22,905 nucleotides of DNA from Firmicutes bacterium CAG:534. Its GTDB lineage: Bacteria; Bacillota; Clostridia; Lachnospirales; Lachnospiraceae. Below are positions 7,828-15,906 of this stretch, in pieces. Position 1 is the stretch's first letter; each line of letters starts with the position of its first letter. Both the position numbers and the translations under genes were made by a program. Under the pieces are notes generated by a model that saw only the letters and a list, made by a program, of their open reading frames with translations, had not been told where the DNA came from and did not search any database. The stretch is taken from the NCBI GenBank assembly GCA_000436115.1, contig FR894567.1, forward strand, positions 20,514 to 43,418. The letters run 5' to 3'.

Positions 7828-8742
7828 ATGAAAAAGTTTATAAAAGGAAGCCTGATCACGGCAGGAGTTTTCTTTGCAGTAGGATTTATCATGCTTGCCA
7901 TCTGCCTGGCAGCCGGAGGAGGCAGAGCGGCGGGAACGCTCAGAAGTGATATTTTTCCGGGCAGGATCGGAAAGCAGGCTGCAACAGCGATAGACTCTTT
8001 TTTTAACGGCGTTGATAATCTGGACAGTCACAATGATCCGTTTTTCCAGACACTGACGGTTAATGAAAAAACTTACAGCGCCGGAGAAATCGTGGAGGAT
8101 AAGATCGATCCGGAGGCAGTGCAAAATCTGGATCTTGATCTGTCCATGGGGTATCTGCAGGTACAGAAAAAGGATACAGAGGACGGGCAGATCCATATCA
8201 GCATGACAGGCGGAGGAAAATGCAGCTATTATGAGAAGGATGGTACTCTTTATATAGAAGGTTTTGCAAGGGATGAAAACCGTTCCTGGTTTGAAAATAT
8301 AGGGGAGAGCGGAAATGAGATCACTGTGGAGATCCCTTCCGGTTTCACGTTCCAGAAGATCCATGCCGTCATAGGCGCCGGAGAGATGACGCTTTCAGAC
8401 ATGGAGACCGGTGAATTTGAAGGAGAAATTGGAGCCGGGCGTATGCAGATTGACCGGATGCAGGTGCAGGATGCAAGGCTGGAGATCGGTATGGGAGACT
8501 GCTCCTTTGAAGGAGCAATCAGCGGAGAACTGGATGCAACCTGCGATATGGGAAATCTGGATTTTATTCTGGAAGGAGAGGAAACGGATCATAACTATGA
8601 AATTGACTGTGCCATGGGCAATATTGACATTGGAAGCGACAGCTTTTCCGCCTTTTCTACAGAAAGAACCCTGGATCACCAGGCTGCAGACACTTACAGG
8701 CTGACCTGCAATATGGGAAACATAAGCGTGTATTTTAAATAG
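7828..8742 (+). CDS. DUF4097 beta-repeat envelope protein
   Basis: 304 residues with one N-terminal hydrophobic segment (about residues 8-30) acting as signal anchor. The outer part is made of short beta repeats: LDLDLSMGYLQVQ, IHAVIGAGEMTLSDM, FEGEIGAGRMQIDRM, ARLEIGMGDCSFEG, ATCDMGNLDFIL and LTCNMGNISVYFK. The recurring G-A/M-G turn every 20-25 residues is typical of the DUF4097 right-handed beta fold. AGGAGG sits upstream inside the end of the HAAS gene, and ATG 7828 follows its stop with no gap. It is the last gene of the padR operon. Likely located on the outer face of the membrane; ligand unknown. The mature region is rich in Asp and Glu. Confidence 0.83.
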   Translation: MKKFIKGSLITAGVFFAVGFIMLAICLAAGGGRAAGTLRSDIFPGRIGKQAATAIDSFFNGVDNLDSHNDPFFQTLTVNEKTYSAGEIVEDKIDPEAVQNLDLDLSMGYLQVQKKDTEDGQIHISMTGGGKCSYYEKDGTLYIEGFARDENRSWFENIGESGNEITVEIPSGFTFQKIHAVIGAGEMTLSDMETGEFEGEIGAGRMQIDRMQVQDARLEIGMGDCSFEGAISGELDATCDMGNLDFILEGEETDHNYEIDCAMGNIDIGSDSFSAFSTERTLDHQAADTYRLTCNMGNISVYFK

Positions 8743-8776
8743 AAGAAACAAAACAGCTCCCGAAAATGGGAGCTGT
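8741..8776 (-). terminator. Terminator between convergent genes, strongest for the minus strand
   Basis: ACAGCTCCC (8753-8761) and GGGAGCTGT (8768-8776) form a perfect 9-bp stem. Read on the minus strand it is followed by TTTGTTTCTTC, so it terminates the ECF gene. It may also serve the padR operon, though the plus-strand T-run is poor. Confidence 0.8.
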
Positions 8777-8781
8777 CAGTC

Positions 8782-9366
8782 TTATTTGCTTAAGGTAAAG
8801 AAAAGACCCGCTTTCTTCAAGGCAGGGCGCAGGGCCATGTAGATCAGGACAGATACGATGGTGGAGGTCACTGCGTTAATGGAGGTTGCAGCAACGTTCC
8901 ATGCCAGCGTCAGCTCTGCGGCAGGCTTTCCCAGAATGACAAGCTTGTAGAAGTAGCCAACCAGGGGATCAAAGATCACGTTAAAGAGCAGGCCACCTGC
9001 TGCGGCAAGGGTGGTAAAGAGAGCTACTTTCTTGGTATCTGTTTCGATGGTGATCTTTCCGATCTTATGTGCGATCAGACCGGTGATCAGACCGATGCAG
9101 AACTTTAATAAAAAGGTTTTGGGAGCATATACAATATAAACAGGATCCAAAAGGTCGCCGATGGTCATGCCGATAGCGCCTCCCAGGCCGCCGTAAACAC
9201 CGCCGAGCAATAAAGCGCCAAGAACGCAGACGGCGTTTCCAAGGTGGATGGAGGTTGCATCTCCTCCGGGAAGAGGGATCTTAATCTGTAAAAAGGTAAA
9301 GACCACATAGGAAAGGGCTGCCATCAGTCCGGTTAATGCAATTTTCTGTGTTGTTTGTTTTTTCAT
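8782..9366 (-). CDS. ECF transporter S component (riboflavin-type/COG4720-like family), substrate unresolved
   Basis: 194 residues, very hydrophobic, with five or six predicted membrane helices. The segment GGDATSIHLGNAVCVLGALL followed by GGVYGGLGGAIGMTIGDLLDP and APKTFLLKFCIGLITGLIAHKIG is characteristic of ECF substrate-binding subunits of the PF07155-type group. Such proteins take up vitamins or vitamin precursors together with a shared energising module (EcfT, EcfA, EcfA'), which must be encoded elsewhere. ATG 9364-9366 is favoured over the adjacent ATG because AGGAGG (9373-9378) is then 6 bases upstream. It is single-gene and convergent to the padR operon. Direct repeats upstream suggest control by a vitamin-responsive activator. 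Riboflavin, pyridoxine and hydroxymethylpyrimidine remain possible substrates. Confidence 0.75.
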   Translation of the reverse strand: MKKQTTQKIALTGLMAALSYVVFTFLQIKIPLPGGDATSIHLGNAVCVLGALLLGGVYGGLGGAIGMTIGDLLDPVYIVYAPKTFLLKFCIGLITGLIAHKIGKITIETDTKKVALFTTLAAAGGLLFNVIFDPLVGYFYKLVILGKPAAELTLAWNVAATSINAVTSTIVSVLIYMALRPALKKAGLFFTLSK

Positions 9367-9406
9367 CATGTGCCTCCTCATTTCGTTATGTATTTTATGA
9401 AACCTA

Positions 9407-9469
9407 ATTATACACAGGAGTGGCATATCAAAAAGTACCAATTTGAAACTTTTTTATAATACCAGTTTG
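9407..9469 (-). promoter_or_regulatory. ECF gene promoter with upstream direct repeats
   Basis: On the minus strand TATAAT (9407-9412) is a perfect -10, but the -35 position (CTTTTT, 9430-9435) is poor. Two direct repeats, CAAACTGGTATT (9458-9469) and CAAATTGGTACT (9434-9445), start 24 bp apart, and the nearer one overlaps the -35. A weak -35 covered by direct repeats is the pattern expected for an activator; CTGGT-type direct repeats resemble those of MocR/PdxR-like regulators. This assignment is tentative. Confidence 0.45.
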
Positions 9470-9491
9470 GAATATCCGCCAAAAGTCTCAG

Positions 9492-9520
9492 TTGCGAAAG
9501 CGAAAAAGGCTTGGTAGTAT
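9492..9520 (+). promoter_or_regulatory. Promoter for the TraX-like gene
   Basis: TTGCGA (9492-9497), 17 bp, TAGTAT (9515-9520). Confidence 0.6.
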
Positions 9521-9559
9521 GGAGGAGAACTGCAAAGAGCTTGTGTGACGGAGAGTGTT

Positions 9560-10330
9560 ATGAAAAAAGGGATCAGCGGAAGCGCCTTAAAAATAATTGC
9601 ATTGATTTCGATGACAGTAGATCATGGGGCCTATACTCTTTTAGGCACCATGCTTGCCTATTATGGAATTACCTCGGTCAGCGATTACTCATTGACCTAT
9701 ATAGGAGGACTGCTGCAGCAGGGAAGCGTGGGCTTTTTTTATCTGGCTTATCAGATCTGCAGGCTGCTTATAGGAAGACTGGCCTTTCCCATTTTTATTT
9801 TTCTTCTGGTAGAGGGCTTTTTACATACAAAAAGCAGGAGCCGCTATGCAGCAAGACTGTTTTTGTTTGCCCTGCTTTCAGAGGTGCCCTTTGACCTGGC
9901 TTTTTACCGGGAACCCATAAGCATGAAGGGGCAGAATGTGTTTTTTACCCTGCTGATCGGAATGCTGATGCTCTGGGGCATTGAGAGTCTGGAAAAAAGG
10001 ATACGGAACCTTGTGCTGCGCACGCTGTGCATCCTGCTTTGCATGAGCGCCGCTGCTTTTTTGAGTAATGCCATCCATGCGGATTATCGTTATATGGGCA
10101 TTTTGTCCATAGCGCTTTTGTACCTGTTCAGGCAAAACAAAGGCACCCAGCTTATCATGGGCTGCGCCAGCTTTTTCTGGGAGCCGACGGCCTGTCTTTC
10201 CTTTGTGCCCATTGCATTTTACAATGGAAAAAGAGGGCTTTCCATGCGGTATTTCTTTTATCTGTATTATCCCCTTCATTTACTGGCTTTTTATGGACTG
10301 AGAAAGCTTTTGGTGGCCTGCGTTTTATAG
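9560..10330 (+). CDS. TraX-family multispanning membrane protein
   Basis: 256 residues with about eight hydrophobic segments. The opening SGSALKIIALISMTVDHGAY and the later segments FPIFIFLLVEGFLHTKSR, RLFLFALLSEVPFDLAF, FFTLLIGMLMLW, ADYRYMGILSIALLYLF and YYPLHLLAFYGLRKLL match the TraX family (PF05857). TraX is named for F-pilin N-acetylation, but chromosomal Firmicute copies are generally unlinked to conjugation and their acceptor is unknown; no conjugation gene is present here. ATG 9560 is chosen over GTG 9545 because the family start begins at the Lys-rich KKGISG and GGAGAG (9550-9555) lies just upstream. It has its own promoter, divergent from the ECF gene. Confidence 0.82.
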   Translation: MKKGISGSALKIIALISMTVDHGAYTLLGTMLAYYGITSVSDYSLTYIGGLLQQGSVGFFYLAYQICRLLIGRLAFPIFIFLLVEGFLHTKSRSRYAARLFLFALLSEVPFDLAFYREPISMKGQNVFFTLLIGMLMLWGIESLEKRIRNLVLRTLCILLCMSAAAFLSNAIHADYRYMGILSIALLYLFRQNKGTQLIMGCASFFWEPTACLSFVPIAFYNGKRGLSMRYFFYLYYPLHLLAFYGLRKLLVACVL

Positions 10331-10371
10331 AAACATGCGGCCGGTGTGTAGCAAAAAAATAGAAATAGTGG

Positions 10372-10438
10372 TTGACTTTTCAGAAAAAAGAGGAGTATAC
10401 TACTTAAAAAGTTAACTAGTTAAATATTAACTAATTAA
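10372..10438 (+). promoter_or_regulatory. marR-exporter promoter with palindromic operators
   Basis: TTGACT (10372-10377) and TATACT (10396-10401), spaced 18 bp, form the promoter. Immediately downstream TTAACTAGTTAA (10412-10423) is a perfect 12-bp palindrome and TTAACTAATTAA (10427-10438) is a near copy starting 15 bp later. Their position over the expected transcription start suits repression by the MarR protein encoded next. Confidence 0.75.
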
Positions 10439-10452
10439 CAAAGGAGCAGACC

Positions 10453-10914
10453 ATGAAAAAGGAAGAGCGGAAGGAAAAACAAAGAGAGATCATTAACCTT
10501 TTCCGGCAGTCGGATCAGGCTGTGAAGCGCTGTATTGACAGAAAGGTGAAGGATACAGGGGTTTACAGGAGCCAGCACAGGATCCTGATGATGCTGGGAG
10601 CTCACCCGGATTTTACCCAGACCATGCTGGCGGAAAAGCTGGAGGTGTCTCCGGCCGCAGTGGCCGTTTCCTTAAAGAAGCTGGAAAAGTCAGGGCATAT
10701 CAGCAGAGCCTGTGATGAACTGGACAACCGGATGAACCGGGTGGTGATCACGGAAAAAGGGAAAAAAGCCATTGAGATCAGCCACCGGTATTTTGGGGAG
10801 ATCGAGGACTTCCTTCTTCAGGATTTTTCCTGTGAGGAGATGGAGGCTCTTTCCGATTATCTGAAAAGAATTATGAAAAATGGAGAGAATTATTATGACT
10901 CTCTCTTAAAATAA
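10453..10914 (+). CDS. MarR-family transcriptional regulator of the ABC exporter operon
   Basis: 153 residues. The winged-helix core shows SQHRILMMLGAHPDFTQTML, then AEKLEVSPAAVAVSLKKLEK (recognition helix) and the wing DELDNRMNRVVITEKGKKA, the classic MarR signature with the DxR-type wing. The long N- and C-terminal helices for dimerisation are present. AAAGGAG lies 6-7 bases before ATG 10453. It precedes the two ABC genes with an 18-bp gap, a common arrangement in which the regulator represses itself and a drug exporter until a ligand releases it. The palindromes at 10412-10438 are its probable operators. Confidence 0.9.
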   Translation: MKKEERKEKQREIINLFRQSDQAVKRCIDRKVKDTGVYRSQHRILMMLGAHPDFTQTMLAEKLEVSPAAVAVSLKKLEKSGHISRACDELDNRMNRVVITEKGKKAIEISHRYFGEIEDFLLQDFSCEEMEALSDYLKRIMKNGENYYDSLLK

Positions 10915-10932
10915 AAAGAATAGGAGGAGATT

Positions 10933-12689
10933 ATGAAACGTTATTGGAAGTATATTAAGCCTTACCTTTCCGCATTTATCATTGGGCCTATTTTAATGAT
11001 CGTGGAAGTGGTCGGTGAGGTGCTTTTACCAAAGTTTATGGCCAACATCATTAATATCGGGGCTGCAAACCATGATGTACCCTATATTATTTCCATGGGG
11101 GCGGTGATGGTGCTCACGGCGCTTTTTATGATGGCAGGAGGCGTGGGAGGCGCTTATTTTGCAGCCAAAGCAGCCATCAGCTTTTCAGCTGACCTGCGCA
11201 GCGATACCTTTCAAAAGGTACAGCAGTTCTCCTTTGCCAATCTGGATCAGTACAGCACAGGCTCCCTGGTGACCAGGCTGACCAATGATGTGACCCAGGT
11301 GCAGAATCTGATCAACATGGCGCTCCGTATGATGCTCAGGGCGCCGGGAATGCTGATCGGAGCGCTGATCATGGCCTTTATGATGAATGCCGAGCTTGCC
11401 CTTGTGATCCTGGTGGTGATCCCGGTGCTGGTACTTTTGATCGGACTGGTAATCAAAACTGCTTTTCCCCGGTTTAATATGATGCAGAAGAAGCTGGACG
11501 CCCTGAATTCCAATATTCAGGAGGTGCTGACCAATGTCCGGGTGATCAAATCCTTTGTGAGGGGAGAATACGAGGAAGAGAAATTTGCCAGATCCAATGA
11601 GGAACTGAAGGAGTCCAGTCTGAGCGCTTTTAATGTGGTGATCTTAAATATGCCCATTATGATGCTGATCATGAATTTGACAACCCTTGGAGTTGTGTGG
11701 TTTGGAGGAAAACAGATCCTGGCAGGCACCATGCCGGTAGGAGATCTGACCGCCTTCACCTCTTACATTGTGCAGATCCTGATGTCACTGATGATGCTGG
11801 CAATGGTGCTTTTGCAGTGCTCCAGGGCCATGGCGTCCCTTCATCGTATTACGGAGGTGCTGGATACAAAGGTCACCCTGACAGATGAAGGCTGTGCAAA
11901 ACCGGATAAAAAGGTAGAAAGCGGGAAGGTGGAATTTAAAGATGTAACCTTCCGTTATTATAAGGATAATAAGGAAGCAGTGCTGTCCCATATCAGCTTT
12001 CAGATCGAAAGCGGGAAGGTCCTTGGAATTATCGGCGGCACCGGAAGCGGAAAGACAACGCTGGTGCAGATGATCCCAAGACTCTATGACGCAGATCAGG
12101 GCGAAATCCTGGTAGACGACGTAAATGTAAAGGATTATTCCCTTCAGAACCTGCGTCAGGGCGTGGGAATGGTATTACAGAAAAATGTGCTTTTCTCAGG
12201 GTCTATTATGGAGAATTTAATGTGGGGGGATGAAGAGGCCTCCCGGGAAGAAATTCTGCAGGCGGCCAGAGCCGCCCAGGCAGATGGCTTTGTGTCGGGC
12301 TTGATGGCTTTGTGTCGGGCTTTGTAAAAGGCTATGAGACAGAGCTGGGGCAGGGAGGCGTAAATGTCTCCGGAGGACAAAAGCAGAGACTCTGCATTGC
12401 CAGGGCGCTGATCAAAAAGCCCAAGATCCTGATCCTGGATGATTCCACCAGCGCAGTGGATACGGCAACAGAGGCAAAGATCAGGGAAAGCTTTGGCACT
12501 ACCCTGAAGGATACCACCAAGATCGTGATCGCCCAGAGAATTACCTCTGTGATGGAGGCAGATGAAATTCTGGTGCTGGAGGAAGGTCAGATCGTGGGAA
12601 AGGGCAGCCATGAGGAACTGCTTGCAGGATGTCAGGCCTACCAGGAAATCTATTATTCCCAGATGGATAAGGAGGCGAGCGCATCATGA
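10933..12689 (+). pseudogene. ABC exporter half-transporter (degenerate-site subunit), frameshifted by a 20-bp duplication
   Basis: The frame opened at ATG 10933 (AGGAGG at 10922-10927) encodes six membrane helices and the start of the ATPase domain, with Walker A GGTGSGKTT near residue 368, then stops at 12327. The rest continues in another frame to 12689: VSGGQKQRLCIARAL (signature), ILILDDSTSAVD (Walker B) and VIAQRITS. Removing one copy of the 20-bp direct repeat at 12283-12322 restores a 578-residue protein reading ADGFVSG-FVKGYETELGQGG. Asp instead of Glu after Walker B and Gln in place of the H-loop His mark it as the degenerate-site subunit of a heterodimeric exporter. A GTG at 12312 might allow re-initiation, but the product would lack Walker A. 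As written the subunit should be non-functional. Confidence 0.85.
12283..12322 (+). repeat. Exact 20-bp tandem duplication in the ABC gene
   Basis: GATGGCTTTGTGTCGGGCTT occurs at 12283-12302 and again, with no spacer, at 12303-12322. Because 20 is not a multiple of three, the reading frame is lost at this point. Confidence 0.97.
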
Positions 12690-14677
12690 AACCGGAAAAG
12701 CTGGAATATCTGAAAAAGAAATATGAAGAGAAATTAAATCCCGCCCAAAATGCAGATGCGCTCATGCCGCCCGGCAGGGGAAGGGGAATGGGAAGACCCG
12801 GAAAGGGCGCTGCCATGGGAGGCAGAAAGCCTAAAAATGCTGGCGCTACGGTGGGAAGGCTGTTTGGCTATATTGCCCATGAAAAATGGAAGCTTTTTAT
12901 CGTGCTGTTATGCGTGGTAGGCGGAACGGCTGCAAACCTGGCCGGCTCCTATATGCTTCGTCCCATTATCAACGGACTGACCTCTGACGAGGGGAGCGTA
13001 TCAAAGCTTTTGCAGGGGATCAGCGTCATGGCTGCTATTTATGTGGCGGCAGTGCTGGCACAGTACCTGCAGCAGAAGATCATGATCGGCATTTCCCAGA
13101 ATGCCATTCAGAAGCTCAGAAACGAGCTGTTTGAAAAGCTGCAAAAGCTTCCGGTGAGATATTATGACACCAACAATCACGGGGATGTGATGAGCCGCTT
13201 TACCAATGATGTGGATGCAGTAGGGGAAATGCTGAACAATACCGTTGTACAGCTGATCTCCGGAACCATCAGCATTATCGGTACCTTTGCGCTGATGCTC
13301 TATACCAACGTATGGCTGACTTTGATCACGATTGTGATGATCCCCCTGATGCTTAAGGCTGTGAAGCTAGTGGGAGGAAAGAGCCGGAAATATTATCAGG
13401 CCCAGCAGGCCGCCATCGGAACCATGAACGGTTACATTGAGGAGACCGTTACCGGACAGAAGGTGGTAAAGGTATTCTGCCATGAGCAGGAGGCAAAGGA
13501 AGAGTTTGAATATTTAAATCAGGATCTGCGCAGAAAGCAGATCGGGGCCCAGTTCTTTGGAGGGATCATGGGGCCTGTGATGGGGAATCTAAGTCAGGTC
13601 AGCTATTCCCTGACGGCCTGTATCGGAGGCATCCTCTGCGTCCTTAGAGGCTTTGATGTAGGCGGACTTACCGTATTTGTCAATTATTCCAGGCAGTTTT
13701 CCAGGCCCATTAACGAGGTGGCAATGCAGGTCAATACCATTTTTTCAGCCCTTGCCGGCGCAGAGCGCGTGTTTGCCGTCATGGATGAAAAGCAGGAGGA
13801 GGAAGACCCTGAAAATGCCATCGGCATGGAAACTGATGAACAGGGAAGCTTTTATGTGATCCCCAGACAAAACGAACTGACAAAGCAGGAGGGCTTTCTT
13901 GCAGATGTGTGCAGGGAGGATGAACAGAATTATTATAAGCCTGTGCGGGGAGCCGTTACTTTAGATCATGTGACCTTCGGTTATCTTCCTGATAAAACTA
14001 TTTTGAAGGACATTTCCCTTTACGCGAAGCCGGGACAGAAAATTGCTTTTGTAGGTTCTACCGGCGCAGGAAAGACCACCATTACAAATCTGATCAACCG
14101 CTTTTACGATATTGACAAGGGAATGATCACACTGGATCAGATCCCCATCACCCAGATTAAAAGGGATGATCTGAGAAAAAATATTTCCATGGTGCTTCAG
14201 GACACCCATCTGTTTACGGGAACTGTCCGGGAAAACATCCGGTACGGACGTCTGGACGCCACAGATGAAGAAGTAGAGCAGGCGGCAAGGACTGCCAGCG
14301 CCCATTCCTTTATCATGCGCCTTGAGCATGGCTATGACACCATGCTGGAAGGAGATGGAGCTAATTTGAGCCAGGGCCAGAGACAGCTGATCAATATTGC
14401 CAGGGCTGCGATTTCCAAGGCGCCTGTCCTGATCCTGGATGAGGCGACCAGTTCAGTAGATACCAGGACGGAAAAGCATATTGAACGGGGAATGGACCGG
14501 CTGATGGAACAGAGAACGACGCTGGTGATCGCCCACAGGCTTTCTACAGTCAGAAATGCCAATGCCATTATGGTGCTGGAAAACGGCGTGATCATAGAGC
14601 GCGGCGACCACAAGGATCTGCTGGCGCAGAAGGGCCGTTACTACGAGCTTTATACAGGGCTGTCAGAATTAGAATAA
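12686..14677 (+). CDS. ABC exporter half-transporter (catalytic subunit)
   Basis: 663 residues. The start overlaps the stop of the previous gene in ATGA, implying translational coupling. After a 60-residue Gly/Arg-rich cytoplasmic extension (GRGRGMGRPGKGAAMGGRK) come the six-helix membrane domain (residues about 70-365), a linker insert and an ATPase domain with Walker A GSTGAGKTT near residue 457, signature LSQGQRQLINIARA, Walker B VLILDEATSSVD with catalytic Glu, and H-loop VIAHRLS. It is the active-site partner of a TM287/288- or LmrCD-like heterodimer, probably exporting drugs or peptides. The extension and the insert of about 40 residues (around 375-415, EQGSFYVIPRQNELTKQEGF) make it longer than the usual 580-600. 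With its partner frameshifted, it may be stranded or form a homodimer. Confidence 0.92.
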   Translation: MKPEKLEYLKKKYEEKLNPAQNADALMPPGRGRGMGRPGKGAAMGGRKPKNAGATVGRLFGYIAHEKWKLFIVLLCVVGGTAANLAGSYMLRPIINGLTSDEGSVSKLLQGISVMAAIYVAAVLAQYLQQKIMIGISQNAIQKLRNELFEKLQKLPVRYYDTNNHGDVMSRFTNDVDAVGEMLNNTVVQLISGTISIIGTFALMLYTNVWLTLITIVMIPLMLKAVKLVGGKSRKYYQAQQAAIGTMNGYIEETVTGQKVVKVFCHEQEAKEEFEYLNQDLRRKQIGAQFFGGIMGPVMGNLSQVSYSLTACIGGILCVLRGFDVGGLTVFVNYSRQFSRPINEVAMQVNTIFSALAGAERVFAVMDEKQEEEDPENAIGMETDEQGSFYVIPRQNELTKQEGFLADVCREDEQNYYKPVRGAVTLDHVTFGYLPDKTILKDISLYAKPGQKIAFVGSTGAGKTTITNLINRFYDIDKGMITLDQIPITQIKRDDLRKNISMVLQDTHLFTGTVRENIRYGRLDATDEEVEQAARTASAHSFIMRLEHGYDTMLEGDGANLSQGQRQLINIARAAISKAPVLILDEATSSVDTRTEKHIERGMDRLMEQRTTLVIAHRLSTVRNANAIMVLENGVIIERGDHKDLLAQKGRYYELYTGLSELE

Positions 14678-14695
14678 AAAGATACTGAAAAAATG

Positions 14696-14739
14696 ATCTG
14701 GTCTGTCATAGGCATCTCCTATAACTGGCCAGATTTTTT
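14696..14739 (+). terminator. Terminator after the ABC exporter operon
   Basis: ATCTGG (14696-14701) pairs with CCAGAT (14729-14734). An inner stem ATAGG/CCTAT closes a five-base loop, and TTTTT follows. Confidence 0.75.
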
Positions 14740-14744
14740 CAATA

Positions 14745-14774
14745 TTGTACAAAAGAAAAGGGAGATGCTATACT
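14745..14774 (+). promoter_or_regulatory. metQ promoter with extended -10
   Basis: TTGTAC (14745-14750), 18 bp, TATACT (14769-14774), preceded by TGC, which makes an extended -10. The leader up to the start codon is only about 40 bases, too short for a SAM riboswitch or T-box. Confidence 0.65.
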
Positions 14775-14818
14775 CTGTCTATCGAACAAAGAGAAACATT
14801 CTTAGGAGGAGAAATATT

Positions 14819-15634
14819 ATGAAAAAGTTTTTAGTAATTTTACTTACAGGAGCATTTGTAGTGGGAGCCCTTTCAGGCTGTGGTTCCAAGTCAGGCGGAG
14901 ATGATAAGGTGATCAAGGTAGCCGCATCCGCAACCCCTCATGCAGAGATCTTAGAGCAGGCAAAGCCGATTCTGGCAGAACAGGGATATGACCTTCAGGT
15001 AACCGTTTTTGATGATTATGTTCAGCCCAACGAGGTAGTGGAAAGCGGCGACTTTGACGCCAACTATTTTCAGCACATCCCTTACCTTGACAGCTTTAAT
15101 GCAGAAAAGGGAACACACCTTGTAAATGCAGGCGGCATCCACTACGAGCCCTTCGGAATTTATCCCGGAACCAAGTCAGACCTTGCAGAGGTAGCAGACG
15201 GCGACAGCGTTGCAGTACCCAATGATACCACAAACGAGGCAAGAGCACTGCTTCTGTTACAGGACAACGGACTGATCACCTTAAAGGAGGGTGCAGGACT
15301 TGAGGCAACTGTCAATGATATTGAAGAAAATCCTTACAACCTGGAGATCGTTGAATTGGAGGCAGCACAGGTTCCCAGAGTAGTAGGCGAGGTTGCTTAT
15401 GTGGTATTAAACGGTAACTACGCACTGGAAGCTGGCTATTCCGTAGCAAAGGACTCCCTTGCATATGAGAGCAGCGACTCCGAAGCAGCAAAAACCTATG
15501 TAAACGTGATCGCAGTGAAGGAAGGAAATGAAAACGCTGATAAGATCAAAGCGCTGGTGGATGTATTAAAGTCCGACACCATTAAGAATTACATCAACGA
15601 CACCTATGACGGCGCAGTAATCCCCTTTGAATAA
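14819..15634 (+). CDS. metQ: MetQ/NlpA-family methionine-binding lipoprotein
   Basis: 271 residues. ATG 14819 has AGGAGG (14804-14809) 9 bases upstream and gives a lipoprotein signal peptide ending LSGC, with lipidated Cys21; the frame's earlier start at 14693 would bury this signal. The mature part has the family landmarks VAASATPHAEIL, DYVQPNEVVESGDFDANYFQH, ALLLLQDNGLITLK and ALVDVLKSDTIKNYIN. The protein captures methionine (or D-methionine or related amino acids) outside the membrane for the MetN-MetI ABC importer. No metN or metI is adjacent, so this is a solitary binding protein that must share an importer encoded elsewhere. It has its own promoter and a strong terminator. Confidence 0.88.
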   Translation: MKKFLVILLTGAFVVGALSGCGSKSGGDDKVIKVAASATPHAEILEQAKPILAEQGYDLQVTVFDDYVQPNEVVESGDFDANYFQHIPYLDSFNAEKGTHLVNAGGIHYEPFGIYPGTKSDLAEVADGDSVAVPNDTTNEARALLLLQDNGLITLKEGAGLEATVNDIEENPYNLEIVELEAAQVPRVVGEVAYVVLNGNYALEAGYSVAKDSLAYESSDSEAAKTYVNVIAVKEGNENADKIKALVDVLKSDTIKNYINDTYDGAVIPFE

Positions 15635-15680
15635 ATCCTTCTGATCGTGTATAATAAAAGAGTCGGAAGAATACAGGGCA

Positions 15681-15713
15681 GGCCCCGGAACCACAGTTCC
15701 GGGGCCTTTTCTT
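15681..15713 (+). terminator. Terminator after metQ
   Basis: GGCCCCGGAAC (15681-15691), loop CACA, GTTCCGGGGCC (15696-15706), then TTTTCTT: an 11-bp perfect stem. The end of the truncated toxin frame on the other strand touches its T-run. Confidence 0.95.
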
Positions 15714-15906
15714 ACGAAGGAAGAGGATGATCTGATATAGGGTTTCTGAACGGCATGGAGGTAAGAGAACGAATTGCTTTTCTTATTCGGTTTACCTGGC
15801 CTTCGGCGGCGCTGGAAGCAAGAAGAGTAAAAGCGATGTAGGAATAAATTTCTTTTAGATCATTCAGGGCTTCTGATGAGTAAACGATAGAATAGGCATC
15901 ATCCAT
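15712..15906 (-). pseudogene. RelE/ParE-type toxin, C-terminally truncated
   Basis: The 64-codon frame begins MDDAYSIVYSSEALNDLKEIYSYIAFTL and continues EGQVNRIRKAIRSLTSMP, which matches the first half of RelE/ParE-superfamily toxins (usually 90-100 residues). After MP the sequence becomes FRNPISDHPLPS and stops, so the C-terminal strands carrying the catalytic or target-binding residues are missing. The breakpoint is near 15750, and the frame ends exactly at the metQ terminator, suggesting that a deletion joined the two. The start overlaps the antitoxin gene by 43 bases. Probably inactive. The short length could instead be a diverged end, but no strand motif of the family is recognisable there. 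Confidence 0.7.

Noticed and set aside
7744..8364. 206-codon minus-strand open frame opposite the DUF4097 gene
   Set aside because: It is a shadow of the DUF4097 and HAAS genes; the plus-strand genes have good ribosome binding sites and recognisable folds.
9560..10330. Conjugative element indicated by the TraX-like gene
   Set aside because: No relaxase, type IV secretion, integrase or attachment repeat is present. TraX-family proteins are common chromosomal genes in Firmicutes.
10331..10371. CGGCCG palindrome followed by a short A-run after the TraX-like gene as a terminator
   Set aside because: The stem is only three base pairs per arm and there is no T-run on the plus strand.
14775..14818. 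Possible SAM riboswitch or T-box leader for metQ
   Set aside because: Only about 40 bases separate the promoter from the start codon, and no conserved T-box or S-box sequence is visible.
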